In this document: positions 26,383-36,396 of the stretch, piece by piece
How positions within the stretch are numbered: position 1 is the first letter of the stretch
How the letters are laid out: every line of letters begins with the position of its first letter
Source of the DNA: Soonwooa sp032062245
GTDB lineage: Bacteria > Bacteroidota > Bacteroidia > Flavobacteriales > Weeksellaceae
DNA length: 64,000 bases
Direction of reading: 5' to 3'
NCBI RefSeq assembly: GCF_032062245.1
Contig: NZ_DAMBQF010000004.1
Span: 62,001-126,000 of the forward strand
Notes under the pieces: model-generated
What the model saw: only the letters and a program-made list of their open reading frames with translations
Database searches by the model: none
Told to the model about the DNA's origin: nothing
Translations under genes and position numbers: made by a program

Positions 26383-28317
26383 ATGTTTAAATCGATATTA
26401 GATAATAAAATTTACAATGGTGATAATGTTATCGGCATTACAGATATTAAGTATCTCCCACGATGGGTTGTATTAATTATAGATGTATTATTTTTAATAA
26501 TATCAATACTATTGACATTTTTTGTTGTTTTTAAATTAAAAGCAAAGCCGTATGATGTCATCAATTCTTTTCAAGCTTCATCTATAGCAATTATAGTTAA
26601 TGTTTTTTTCATGTATGTGTTTAAGACATATGCAGGTGTAATTCGACATTCCACCTTTGTTGATTTATTGAAGATATTGCTAGCAAGCTTCTGTACACTG
26701 GCTGTATTATTTTTAATTAATTCTGCATTTTTAATTATTGATAATGAAAAGGCATTCCTTAATTCTTTTATCATTCTCTATTTTCTATTTTCTTCTATGT
26801 TTCTTTTTACTTTTAGATTAGTTGTGAAAGAAATATTTCATTATGCGAGAGAGATTTCTAGGAGTGGAATGAAAAAAAGAATCATGGTACTCGGCGTCGA
26901 TGAACAATCTGTAGCTATTGCAAGAGCAATACTTGATAACCCAAAACTTCCATATCAGATTACTAATTTTATCTCTTTTAATGAGAAGCTAGGAAATGTT
27001 AGTGCTAAAATTTTGGGAAAAACTATTCTTAGTAAATCAAAATTTATTAAGAAAGATAAGTCTGAATTGGATATAGAAGGTGTTATTCTAATAAAGGAGT
27101 CTTTAACTAAAGAAGAGTTAGATGAATGGATTGGAATATTGTTGGAAAAAGACATAAAAATATTAAAAGCACCATCTGTACAAAAATTAAGAAGTACGGA
27201 CAATGCTAATTTTATTAAAGCTGTTCAAATAGAAGATTTACTTAACAGAAAGCCTATTAAGTTAAATGATGAAGAAGTAAAAAAACGACACTTTAATAAA
27301 GAGGTTTTGATTACTGGAGGAGCTGGTTCTATCGGTTCGGAGATTATTAATCAAGTTTCAAAATTTAATCCATCTTTAGTTGTTGTTGTTGATCAAGCAG
27401 AAACACCTTTATATGAGGTGGAATTGAGCTTAAGGGAAAGATTTCCTCATGTTAATTTTAAATTCGTTCTTGCAGATGTTTCTAATGTCAAGAGAATCGA
27501 GCCACTATTTAAAAAACACAGTTTTTCAATGGTGTATCATGCAGCAGCATACAAACATGTCCCATTAGTTGAAGGTAATCCACAAGAAGCTGTACGTGTT
27601 AATATAATGGGATCAAAAAATTTAGCGACTCTTTCTAGTAAGTATGAGGTTAATAGATTTGTAATGGTTTCAACAGATAAAGCTGTTAATCCTACTAATG
27701 TTATGGGTGCTACTAAACGGGTTGCTGAACTTTTTGTCCAATCATTACAAGGGCTGCCAGAGAATAAAACAAAATTTATTACAACACGTTTCGGTAATGT
27801 TTTAGGGTCTAATGGATCGGTTATACCTCACTTTAAAAAGCAGATAGAAAAAGGCGGTCCTATTACAATAACTCACCCAGATATTGTACGATATTTTATG
27901 ACAATTCCTGAAGCTTGTGAATTAGTTTTACATGCTGGCACAATGGGAAATGGAGGAGAGATTTATGTTTTTGATATGGGAGAACCTGTTAAAATATTAG
28001 ATCTAGCGACTAGAATGATTAAACTTTCAGGTTTTGAACCCGAAACAGATATTAAAATAATATATACAGGATTACGTCCTGGAGAAAAGTTGTATGAAGA
28101 ATTGTTAAGTGATGATACAAAGACTTTACCAACAGATCATGACAAAATCTTAATTTCTAAAGATCCAGTGATGAAATTTGAAGAAATTAATGAATTACTT
28201 CAAGTCATGTTAAAATCTTTAGAGACAGATACTAAGTTCGAAATTGTAGGCAGAATAAAGCAAATAGTAAAGGAGTTTAAAAGTAATAATTCAGAATATG
28301 AATCGTTAGATAAATAA
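26383..28317 (+). CDS. Membrane UDP-N-acetylhexosamine 4,6-dehydratase (WbpM/PglF/CapD type)
   Basis: 644 residues. Four N-terminal membrane helices (about 25-165) are followed by a first Rossmann domain (KKRIMVLGVDEQSVAIARA) and a C-terminal SDR domain with the NAD motif VLITGGAGSIGSE (about 309-321). The active-site segment STDKAVNPTNVMGATKR has Met in place of the usual SDR Tyr, as in WbpM and PglF. The enzyme converts UDP-GlcNAc to its 4-keto-6-deoxy form. It can feed both the neighbouring aminotransferase and the WbpV-like reductase at 41734. Confidence 0.93.
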   Translation: MFKSILDNKIYNGDNVIGITDIKYLPRWVVLIIDVLFLIISILLTFFVVFKLKAKPYDVINSFQASSIAIIVNVFFMYVFKTYAGVIRHSTFVDLLKILLASFCTLAVLFLINSAFLIIDNEKAFLNSFIILYFLFSSMFLFTFRLVVKEIFHYAREISRSGMKKRIMVLGVDEQSVAIARAILDNPKLPYQITNFISFNEKLGNVSAKILGKTILSKSKFIKKDKSELDIEGVILIKESLTKEELDEWIGILLEKDIKILKAPSVQKLRSTDNANFIKAVQIEDLLNRKPIKLNDEEVKKRHFNKEVLITGGAGSIGSEIINQVSKFNPSLVVVVDQAETPLYEVELSLRERFPHVNFKFVLADVSNVKRIEPLFKKHSFSMVYHAAAYKHVPLVEGNPQEAVRVNIMGSKNLATLSSKYEVNRFVMVSTDKAVNPTNVMGATKRVAELFVQSLQGLPENKTKFITTRFGNVLGSNGSVIPHFKKQIEKGGPITITHPDIVRYFMTIPEACELVLHAGTMGNGGEIYVFDMGEPVKILDLATRMIKLSGFEPETDIKIIYTGLRPGEKLYEELLSDDTKTLPTDHDKILISKDPVMKFEEINELLQVMLKSLETDTKFEIVGRIKQIVKEFKSNNSEYESLDK

Positions 28318-28325
28318 GTTTATAT

Positions 28326-28333
28326 TATATTTG
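28326..28333 (+). promoter_or_regulatory. Putative internal -7 promoter box (TATATTTG)
   Basis: TATATTTG, 25 bases before the ATG of the export lipoprotein at 28359. It may give the export and assembly genes their own promoter. Confidence 0.45.
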
Positions 28334-28358
28334 CAAAATTGTACATTTAATAAGGGGT

Positions 28359-29129
28359 ATGAATAAAAAAATAAAGCTTTTGTTGCTTTCTTCTTTTATT
28401 GTATTTACATCATGTAAAACAAAGGAAAAGGCAAGTGAAATAAATTATATGCAAAATGTAGAAAAAATTGCTACCGAGGTTGCAATGCAGAATGCAGTTT
28501 CTACAATCCAAAAGGGAGATCAATTGGGAATACGCATTGTCGCAAAGGATATGAGTGTTCTAAGAGCATTTGTACCTAATTCGCAATATTTAGATAGTTC
28601 AACAAGTCCATATTATTTGGTAGATTCTAATGGGGATATTGATTTTCCTGTTTTAGGAAAATTAAATACAACAGGAAAAACATTAACGGAGTTTCAAAAT
28701 GAGCTTCGTACTAGTTTGACAAAGTATATTATTAATCCAACAGTATATATTAACATCACGAATTATAAAGTTACAATTTTAGGTGAAGTTAATAGACCTG
28801 GACAATACACTTTACCGGAGGGACAGAACTCTACTGTTTTTAACGCACTTGGCCTTGCAGGCGATTTAACAATTTACGCAAAAAGAGATGACGTACTTCT
28901 TGTACGAACGGTTAATGGTGAAATTGTGAAAGAGCGAATTAATCTAATGGATGCTTCTTTTTTCAATTCTCCAGCATTTCAATTGAGACAGAATGATGTT
29001 ATTTATGTTTCAGCTAATCAAACAAAAGAGAAAATTGCAAGACAAGATCCGAATACAGGCATTTATATGGCTGTAGCAGGTATGGTAATAGGATTGGCAG
29101 GTATCTTTATTACTATTTTTAAAAATTAA
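28359..29129 (+). CDS. Polysaccharide export lipoprotein (Wza/OPX family)
   Basis: A 256-residue outer-membrane polysaccharide export protein. Lipoprotein signal IVFTSC (Cys20); Poly_export domain (GDQLGIRIVAKDMS, YYLVDSNGDIDFPVLG); SLBB domain (VTILGEVNRPGQYTLPEG). A short hydrophobic helix ends the protein, as in many Bacteroidota OPX proteins. With the Wzc-like protein encoded 18 bases downstream it should form the periplasm-spanning export channel. Confidence 0.93.
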   Translation: MNKKIKLLLLSSFIVFTSCKTKEKASEINYMQNVEKIATEVAMQNAVSTIQKGDQLGIRIVAKDMSVLRAFVPNSQYLDSSTSPYYLVDSNGDIDFPVLGKLNTTGKTLTEFQNELRTSLTKYIINPTVYINITNYKVTILGEVNRPGQYTLPEGQNSTVFNALGLAGDLTIYAKRDDVLLVRTVNGEIVKERINLMDASFFNSPAFQLRQNDVIYVSANQTKEKIARQDPNTGIYMAVAGMVIGLAGIFITIFKN

Positions 29130-29147
29130 TAACATTAATCTATATTG

Positions 29148-31523
29148 ATGAGTTCTTCTTCTAAAACTGAAATAACTTCTTCTGACGAAATTAATCTTCG
29201 CGAAATTGCTAAACCATATATTAATAAATGGAGATGGTTTTTTATTTCATTACTATGTACACTAGCTCTTGCTTTTTTCTATATCAAAACAACGCCATCT
29301 GTTTATGAAATCCAATCAACGGTTTTAATTCGTGACGTTAAAAAATCTGCATTAGACTTTGGTGCTATTGCTGACTTATCGAGCTTTGGAGGTAAGACGT
29401 CAAGTGCAATTAATAATGAGCTTGAAATATTCAAATCAAAAAAATTAATTAAAGATGTTGTGGAAAATCTCAATTTGCAGATTAGAGTATTTTCCAAAAA
29501 AGATTTATTAAAACAAGAAATTTACGGTGAATCTTCTCCGATTATAGTGAAATTGGTTTCAGAAAGGAATACAAAAGAATATGCCCTTTCAAAAAAGAAA
29601 ATTAAACCTGTTGATATTGATATTAAAGGTGATAGATTAGAGTTAAGCGGGGATAATTTACCTCAGCCTATTATTACAACATATAATAAAACGATTAATT
29701 TACCTTACGCAACTATAATTATATTAAAAAATCCAAAGTTTAATAATCTTTATAAAAAGACGCTAGGAGAATTATCTTTTGAGTACACAAGCATTAGCAA
29801 GACCATCACTGCACTTCAGAAAGAGTCGGATGTTAAACTTGTTGATAAAGAAGCAACAGTTGTTGGTTTAAGTATTGAAGAATCAAATATTGAAAAAGGT
29901 GAAGCCTATATTAATAGGCTAGTTGATGCATTTAATCAAGATGCTATTATCGATAAAAATTCTGAATCACAGAAGACAATTGAATTTATTGATTCTCGAA
30001 TTGGTATTATTGCAAAAGAATTAGGTGAGGTTGAAGATCAAAAGGAAAGATTCAAAAAAGAAAATAAGATAACTGACATTGTCGAGGAAGCCAAACTAAA
30101 TCTTGAGACATCAACTAAGACTAGATTGGATTTGGTTGGCGTTGATACCCAGTTGGAATTGAACAACAGTTTAATTAATTATCTCCAAAAGCAGGGTAGT
30201 AACCAAGTACTTCCTTCTGCAATTGGGTTAAATAATCCCACAGCATCAGCAAATATCAGCATCTACAATGACTTAATAATGCAGCGAAATAGACTTTTAG
30301 AAAATGCAACACCGCAAAACCCTGCTGTTGTAGATTTAACTAAACAAATTTCGAATGTAAAAAATGCGGTTATTGATAACTTATATAAGAACAAAGCAAA
30401 TATAGAAGCTTTACGCAATCAGTTACAGTCTGAGTTACAAAATACTAGTTCTAAAATAAGCAGAGTGCCTACTCAAGAAAAAATGTTTAGAAGTATAGAG
30501 AGACAACAATCTATTAAGGAAAGTCTTTATTTAATTTTATTACAAAAAAGAGAAGAGTCGGCGATTGCTTTAGCGAATACAACACCAAAGGCTAAAATTG
30601 TTGATTATGCTTATCCTAGTGAGAAACCTGTTGCTCCTAAAAAGCTAATTGTTTTATTGCTTGCTATGGTTGGTGGCTTTGCAATACCTTTTGCACTTAT
30701 TTATATTAAAGAATTATTAAATGATAAAATTAGATCTAAGCACGATTTAGAAAAATATACAAATACAAGTATAATTGGCGAGTTACCAAGTGTTGTAAAA
30801 GGAGGCGCGGAAGTAGTTCAGCCTAATGATTTGTCGCCTTTAGCTGAAGCATTTAGAATTTTAATTACTAATTTGAATTTTATGCTTCCTAGAAAAGACA
30901 AAGGGAAGGTTGTTTTTGTAACTTCTTCTGTTAAAGGTGAAGGTAAAACTTTTACTTCTGTTAATTTAGCTTTAACTCTTGCCTCACCAAAAGTTAAAGT
31001 AATAATTATTGGAGCAGACATTAGAAATCCACAGTTGCAGAGATATAATACCAGTCGTAAAGGTTTCGAAGGTTTGACGGAGTATTTATACGACAGTAGT
31101 AAAAATACTAAGGATATAACTCATGTTTCGACATTTAATCCAGATCTGGACGTTATTTATTCGGGTAGTATTCCTCCTAATCCTACAGAATTGTTAAGTA
31201 ATGGTAGAATCGAGCAACTTATAGAAAGTCTTAAACCTCATTATGAGTACATAATTGTTGATACCGCGCCGTTAATGTTAGTTACAGATTCATTATTGTT
31301 CTCTTATCTTTCAGATGTAACTCTATATGTGACTAGATCAGGATATACGGAGAAGAATATAATAAGTTTTGCAAATGACACAATTGCGACAGGTAAAATT
31401 AATAATGTTGCTTTTGTTGTAAATGACGTATCAAAAGATCACTTTGGTTATGGGAATAAGTATGGTTATGGTTATAATCAAACTGAAGAAAAATCTTGGT
31501 GGAAAAAACTATTTGGTAAGTAA
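29148..31523 (+). CDS. Wzc-like polysaccharide co-polymerase with tyrosine kinase domain
   Basis: The start is the ATG (MSSSSKTEIT); a TTG one codon upstream is unlikely. 791 residues: Wzz domain with two inner-membrane helices (about 30-50 and 500-520), long periplasmic coiled coils, then a cytoplasmic BY-kinase domain with Walker A TSSVKGEGKTFTSVN (about 588-602), A' IIIGADIRNPQ and Walker B YIIVDTAPLMLV. The C-terminus has a Tyr cluster (HFGYGNKYGYGYN) for autophosphorylation. It controls chain length and export in Wzy-dependent systems. Confidence 0.94.
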   Translation: MSSSSKTEITSSDEINLREIAKPYINKWRWFFISLLCTLALAFFYIKTTPSVYEIQSTVLIRDVKKSALDFGAIADLSSFGGKTSSAINNELEIFKSKKLIKDVVENLNLQIRVFSKKDLLKQEIYGESSPIIVKLVSERNTKEYALSKKKIKPVDIDIKGDRLELSGDNLPQPIITTYNKTINLPYATIIILKNPKFNNLYKKTLGELSFEYTSISKTITALQKESDVKLVDKEATVVGLSIEESNIEKGEAYINRLVDAFNQDAIIDKNSESQKTIEFIDSRIGIIAKELGEVEDQKERFKKENKITDIVEEAKLNLETSTKTRLDLVGVDTQLELNNSLINYLQKQGSNQVLPSAIGLNNPTASANISIYNDLIMQRNRLLENATPQNPAVVDLTKQISNVKNAVIDNLYKNKANIEALRNQLQSELQNTSSKISRVPTQEKMFRSIERQQSIKESLYLILLQKREESAIALANTTPKAKIVDYAYPSEKPVAPKKLIVLLLAMVGGFAIPFALIYIKELLNDKIRSKHDLEKYTNTSIIGELPSVVKGGAEVVQPNDLSPLAEAFRILITNLNFMLPRKDKGKVVFVTSSVKGEGKTFTSVNLALTLASPKVKVIIIGADIRNPQLQRYNTSRKGFEGLTEYLYDSSKNTKDITHVSTFNPDLDVIYSGSIPPNPTELLSNGRIEQLIESLKPHYEYIIVDTAPLMLVTDSLLFSYLSDVTLYVTRSGYTEKNIISFANDTIATGKINNVAFVVNDVSKDHFGYGNKYGYGYNQTEEKSWWKKLFGK

Positions 31524-31525
31524 TA

Positions 31526-32839
31526 ATGAAACAAATTCTTGATAAAGTTTTTCAAAATAGTTTTTTTAGAGACAGCTTTTGGGCATTATTAGGAAGTGTC
31601 ATTTTGAGAGGCTCGGCATTGGTGTCATCAATTATGCTTGCGCATATTTTATTGAAGACAACTTTTGGTGAGTTCAACTCCTTGAAAAATACACTTACTA
31701 CTTTGGCTGTTTTTACAACTTTTGGACTGGGATATACCTCTACAAAATTTGTTGCTGATTTCTTACATTCAAAAAAAACGAATTTAAGAAAGCTTGTTAA
31801 TCAAATATATCGTATAACTATAACATTTAGTGGCGTTATTTCATTGTTATTATTTGTTTTTTCAACTAACGTTTCGTCATTTTATTATAAAAATAGTGAG
31901 TTTTCTAATGAAATTAAGTTGTTGGCAGTTTGGGTAGTACTTACGGCTATATCAACATCGCAAAACGGGATTATTGGTGGACTAGGTATTTTTAAAAAAC
32001 TTTCATTAATTAATGTAGTAATGGGAATTATTACAATAATTCTACTCCCAGTTCTATCGTATACTAATGGATTAATTGGTGCATGTATCGCTTTGCTTCT
32101 AATACAATTTGTTAATAGTATTTTGAACTATATTCTTATACAAAAAGAACTCAAAATTATAGAATCCAATTCTGAATCAGCAAATGCAGTAGATATTGAG
32201 TATAAAGATATTTTGTTATTTTCTGTTCCCTTAACGTTAATAGAAGCTTTTTTTTCGATCTTTTTATGGTTAAATTATTTCTTGCTTCAAAATTATCAAA
32301 ACTATGACGAGGTCGCGATTTATTCCGCAGCTATGCAATGGTATGTCGTTTTGTTGTTTATTCCTACGGTTTTGCGGAATGTTATTTTATCATATTTCTC
32401 AAGAAATGAATCTGGTTCGAGATCATCGGTTCTTAAAAATGCTGTTTTAATTTCTATAATTACCACTCTCATACCTGCTGCTATTATTTTTTTTATGGCT
32501 CCTTGGGTATCGCAGATGTATGGGAATTCATTTTCTGAGTTAACTTTAGTGTTAAGAATTATTGTTTTTATTCCTGTTTTTTCTAGTATTATTAATGTTC
32601 TTGAACAGTTTTTATTTTCCGTTTCCAAAAATTGGTTGGTATTCATTATTTGTTTTATTAAAGATTCTTTTACTTTTTTAATTTTTGCTTACTTAGTATT
32701 TTTTTGGAATATTAAAGAGGGAGCAATATATTTGACTTCTTCTTATTTGTTTATGAATTTTTTAGCTGCTGTAGTTTATTTAGTTATTTATTTAAGAACA
32801 GATATCTTTACGCAATACATGAAACTTAAGAACATATAG
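31526..32839 (+). CDS. Polysaccharide flippase (Wzx-like)
   Basis: A 437-residue inner-membrane protein with about 12 predicted helices from the first (FWALLGSVILRGSALVSSIM) to the last (FLAAVVYLVIYL), matching the MATE/MOP polysaccharide flippase family. It would translocate undecaprenyl-linked repeat units to the periplasmic face. It starts two bases after the wzc-like stop and six bases before the polymerase gene, so these are tightly coupled. Base composition is visibly more A/T rich than in the capE-G genes, as is usual for serotype-specific genes. Confidence 0.88.
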   Translation: MKQILDKVFQNSFFRDSFWALLGSVILRGSALVSSIMLAHILLKTTFGEFNSLKNTLTTLAVFTTFGLGYTSTKFVADFLHSKKTNLRKLVNQIYRITITFSGVISLLLFVFSTNVSSFYYKNSEFSNEIKLLAVWVVLTAISTSQNGIIGGLGIFKKLSLINVVMGIITIILLPVLSYTNGLIGACIALLLIQFVNSILNYILIQKELKIIESNSESANAVDIEYKDILLFSVPLTLIEAFFSIFLWLNYFLLQNYQNYDEVAIYSAAMQWYVVLLFIPTVLRNVILSYFSRNESGSRSSVLKNAVLISIITTLIPAAIIFFMAPWVSQMYGNSFSELTLVLRIIVFIPVFSSIINVLEQFLFSVSKNWLVFIICFIKDSFTFLIFAYLVFFWNIKEGAIYLTSSYLFMNFLAAVVYLVIYLRTDIFTQYMKLKNI

Positions 32840-32845
32840 AGTAAC

Positions 32846-34186
32846 ATGGATAAAATATTTGCATTTCTTATTCTACTAGCAGGTGTATTAGTAAGTTATT
32901 TTGCACCAAGTAAATATGACTATTCATACAGTATAATTTGTGGGATAGTTTATTTGGCTGTAATCATTGTATATTATTTAGTTAGAAAAAAGGATAATTA
33001 CTTCGATTTTGATTCGCTTTTCTTTTTTACCCTTTTTTTTGTGACTTTGTATTATCCGATTTTTATGTACGAAACGGATGCCACGAGATATGTTTTCTTT
33101 TTGTTTCCCTATGATTATCATGTAATTCCGAAGTCCTCCTCTATAGCGGTTCTTGGTGTAGCATGTTATATTTTTGGTGCTTTAATGTTTGTGAAAAAAC
33201 CAAGACCTATTACCCAACCAAATGAAGTGCAGCAATTAACGAGAATAATAAAAACTAAGAAATTCTATTTCATTGCATTAACATTATTTGTTTTATATAT
33301 TTTAACAGGTGGATATCAAGAATTACGCGCAGTTTATTCTGGTGGTAATTATGAAGCAAATGCTGTATCAAAATATATTAATCTGTTTTGTGCTCCATTT
33401 TTATTTGCAGGTATTATTTGTGACTTCTCAAATATGAAACGGCTTTCGCCCGATAAGTTTTTATTTAGAAAAATTAACGTAATTGCATATATTTCAACAG
33501 GTGTCATTGTTGGAGGATTAATTTTAGCAGGTAGTAGGACTATTCCTTTACAAGTCATATTGATGGTATTTGGTTTATATTCATTATTGTATAAGAAAAT
33601 TTCTTTACTCAAATTTTTTTCTTTCATTATTCTAGGTCTCGGTATAATGTTTACAATTGTTGTAACGAGAGGATATAAGCAGGATAGCAAATTTTCGGGT
33701 GCCGATATTGTGATGGACTTGATTATTAATAATCGAAATAATTTTCTTGCTATTGAAGAAGTGAAAAATAATGGACTCACTTATGGAACATCTTTGTTAT
33801 CACAATTTGTAGCACCAATTCCTTTTTTTCAAAATTTACTGCTTGAGATGGGGCTCGAAGAGCAAGATATTACGTCTCAAAAACTTTTCACATATTTGAC
33901 ATATGAAGAATTAGCGAAGTTTTATGGAGTAGGTACAACGATAGTTGCAGACGTTTATATTGCATATGGAGATTTCGGAATATTTATCTTCATGGCATTT
34001 TTAGGATATTTTATTAATAAAAATAGAGAAAATGCTCAGTATAATATTTTTTCCATGACTGTATATGGGGTTCTTATTTCTTATGCAGTATATTTAGCAC
34101 GAGCGGAGTATTTCTTCTTTATGAGATATTTGATTTGGACTTTAGTCGTGGTTTTCTTTGCAACTAAAAAAATTAGATTTAGTTAA
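32846..34186 (+). CDS. Putative O-antigen/capsule polymerase (Wzy-like)
   Basis: A 446-residue polytopic membrane protein with at least ten hydrophobic helices and a large hydrophilic loop in the second half (residues about 285-360, including LGLEEQDITSQKLFTYLTYE), the usual layout of Wzy polymerases. Sequence motifs are weak in this family, so the assignment rests on topology and on position right after the flippase. It would polymerise repeat units on the periplasmic side. Confidence 0.75.
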   Translation: MDKIFAFLILLAGVLVSYFAPSKYDYSYSIICGIVYLAVIIVYYLVRKKDNYFDFDSLFFFTLFFVTLYYPIFMYETDATRYVFFLFPYDYHVIPKSSSIAVLGVACYIFGALMFVKKPRPITQPNEVQQLTRIIKTKKFYFIALTLFVLYILTGGYQELRAVYSGGNYEANAVSKYINLFCAPFLFAGIICDFSNMKRLSPDKFLFRKINVIAYISTGVIVGGLILAGSRTIPLQVILMVFGLYSLLYKKISLLKFFSFIILGLGIMFTIVVTRGYKQDSKFSGADIVMDLIINNRNNFLAIEEVKNNGLTYGTSLLSQFVAPIPFFQNLLLEMGLEEQDITSQKLFTYLTYEELAKFYGVGTTIVADVYIAYGDFGIFIFMAFLGYFINKNRENAQYNIFSMTVYGVLISYAVYLARAEYFFFMRYLIWTLVVVFFATKKIRFS

Positions 34187-34233
34187 TGATAACTATGGTT
34201 TTATTTTATATATTTTAACATCAATAGATTAAT

Positions 34234-35379
34234 ATGAAACTTTTGTATTGTATCCCATCCTTATCAACAAGTGGAGGAACTGAAAGAATTCTAATCGAGA
34301 AGATTAATTTTTTAGTTAATAATAATATTGATGTTATTGTTGTAACAACAGAGGGTATTAATGCAAAACCTTTCTTTTCTATTGATACTAGAATTAAAAT
34401 TGTTGAATTTAATATTAATTTTAACGATCATTTCAACGATAAATTACACCGTAAGTACATCAATACACATAAAAAACTTAAAACTTATAAAGCTAGACTT
34501 GAGGAACTTTTAATTTCGGAATCTATAGATATTTGTATTTCAACAGGCGCAAAAGAAATAGAGTTTTTGTATAAACTTAAGGCAAATTGCAAAAAAGTGT
34601 GTGAATTACATTTTTCAAAAGAATATAGGAAACAGGCTTATTTATCTCGTAATCTTAGTTTCTTTTGGGAATTAATTGGTGATTATAGAACCAAGCAATT
34701 TATTAAACAATGTCAAGGCTTAGATAGACTTGTTGTTTTAACAAAAGAAGACGAAAAAAGCTGGAAACTTACAAATTCTAACGTAGATCAGATATACAAC
34801 TTTAGCGCAATTGAGTCGGATCAGGTTTCTCAACTTGATAATAACGTGGTTATTGCTGTCGGTCGCTTAACAGAACAAAAAGGATTCGATCGACTTATCC
34901 AAGCATGGTCTATTGTTTCTCAAAAACATCGTGATTGGACTTTAAAGATTTATGGAACTGGTGAGCTTGAAGAAAGCTTGAAAGATCAAACAGAAAGACT
35001 TAATCTTTCTGATTCAATTTATTTCGAAGGTCAAACTAAGAATGTGACTGAAAAAATTCTCGGTAGTTCTATTTTTGCTCTATCTTCTCGATATGAAGGA
35101 TTTCCATTAGTCCTTTTAGAAAGTATTACATGTGGGGTTCCTGTTGTTAGTTTTGACTGTAAAACAGGTCCAAATGAGATAATTATTAATAACGATTGTG
35201 GTATTTTGGTAGAAGATTCTAATATTGATAAGTTTGCAGAAGCTTTAGGTGTTTTAATGAATGATTTTGAATTAAGAAGAGCGAAAGGAAAGGCAGCGAA
35301 AGAAACTTCTGAAAAGTTTTCAAAACCATTTATTATGAATCAGTGGATTGAATTGTTTAACAAATTAAGTGACAGATAA
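34234..35379 (+). CDS. GT4-family glycosyltransferase
   Basis: A 381-residue GT-B enzyme. The N-terminal nucleotide-free domain begins LYCIPSLSTSGGTERI. The donor-binding half holds VGRLTEQKGFDRLIQAW and the EX7E motif in SSRYEGFPLVLLESITCGVP, both characteristic of retaining GT4 enzymes. It would add one residue of the repeat unit at the cytoplasmic face. Donor and linkage cannot be read from sequence. It ends two bases before the next glycosyltransferase. Confidence 0.9.
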   Translation: MKLLYCIPSLSTSGGTERILIEKINFLVNNNIDVIVVTTEGINAKPFFSIDTRIKIVEFNINFNDHFNDKLHRKYINTHKKLKTYKARLEELLISESIDICISTGAKEIEFLYKLKANCKKVCELHFSKEYRKQAYLSRNLSFFWELIGDYRTKQFIKQCQGLDRLVVLTKEDEKSWKLTNSNVDQIYNFSAIESDQVSQLDNNVVIAVGRLTEQKGFDRLIQAWSIVSQKHRDWTLKIYGTGELEESLKDQTERLNLSDSIYFEGQTKNVTEKILGSSIFALSSRYEGFPLVLLESITCGVPVVSFDCKTGPNEIIINNDCGILVEDSNIDKFAEALGVLMNDFELRRAKGKAAKETSEKFSKPFIMNQWIELFNKLSDR

Positions 35380-35381
35380 TA

Positions 35382-36392
35382 ATGCTACTAATAGACGCTA
35401 TTTTCATTAATAACGGAGGAGGGAAAATTTTACTCGATTATCTGTATGACGTTTTAGATAAAACGTCATTAAATATAGTCATGCTTATTGACGAACGTAT
35501 TAAGGATGAGTACGAAGCCAAAAAAAGCACGCACATCAATTGTGTTTTTCTCAAAACATTTTCTGAAAGGAATAAATATTTAAAAGAAAATAGAAATAAG
35601 TTTGAAAAAGTTTTATGTTTTGGAAACATACCTCCAAATATAAAAATGAATGCTACAACTTATACATATTTTCATCAACCAATGTATTTAAGTATACCTA
35701 GAGAATTTAGCTTAATGGAAAAAATTAAGTTTAATATGAAGATTTTTATTCTGAAAAAATTTGATAAAAACACCAATTTTTGGATTGTTCAGAATAGATT
35801 TATTAAAAAAGGACTAGGCGAAAAATTTAAGATTAACAGCGACAGGATATTAGAAATTCCCTTCTATCCACCTTTTTCAACACAAGATACTGTAGAAAGA
35901 GAAAAAAATACTTTTATATTTGTCAGTAATGCGACTCCTAACAAAAATCATATTAGATTAATCAACTCTTTTTGTAATTTTTATGATAAATTTGGAATAG
36001 GAAGACTTATCTTAACCGTTAGTGATAGTTTTCCAGAAGTTAAAGGTATTATTGCAGATAAAGTGAAGCTAGGCTACCCAATTCAAAATTTGGGATTTAT
36101 AACACATGAAGAATTGTGTCTGTATTATCGAAAATCTGAGTATTTGATATTCCCATCATTAGCAGAAAGCTTTGGATTAGGAATTGTTGAAGCTATTGAA
36201 AATGGATGTAAAGTTATTGGGGCTGATCTTGCATATATGTACGAAGCTTGTGAACCGAGCTTAACTTTTGATCCAACTGATGAAAATAGCATTTATAATA
36301 GTTTTTGTATAGCCACTAGCCAAAACCTACCTGATAGTAAACAAAATGTTTATAACAATATTGATGAACTTATAAAATTATTGAAAGATTAA
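35382..36392 (+). CDS. Glycosyltransferase (GT4-like GT-B fold)
   Basis: 336 residues. NNGGGKILLDYL at the N-terminus and YFHQPMYL in the acceptor domain are followed by a donor-side FPSLAESFGLGIVEAIENGC, the EX7E-like motif. It is a divergent GT4/GT1-type transferase and strongly A/T biased. Located between another glycosyltransferase and capE (gaps of two and four bases), so clearly part of the same operon. Substrates unknown. Confidence 0.82.
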   Translation: MLLIDAIFINNGGGKILLDYLYDVLDKTSLNIVMLIDERIKDEYEAKKSTHINCVFLKTFSERNKYLKENRNKFEKVLCFGNIPPNIKMNATTYTYFHQPMYLSIPREFSLMEKIKFNMKIFILKKFDKNTNFWIVQNRFIKKGLGEKFKINSDRILEIPFYPPFSTQDTVEREKNTFIFVSNATPNKNHIRLINSFCNFYDKFGIGRLILTVSDSFPEVKGIIADKVKLGYPIQNLGFITHEELCLYYRKSEYLIFPSLAESFGLGIVEAIENGCKVIGADLAYMYEACEPSLTFDPTDENSIYNSFCIATSQNLPDSKQNVYNNIDELIKLLKD

Positions 36393-36396
36393 CCAA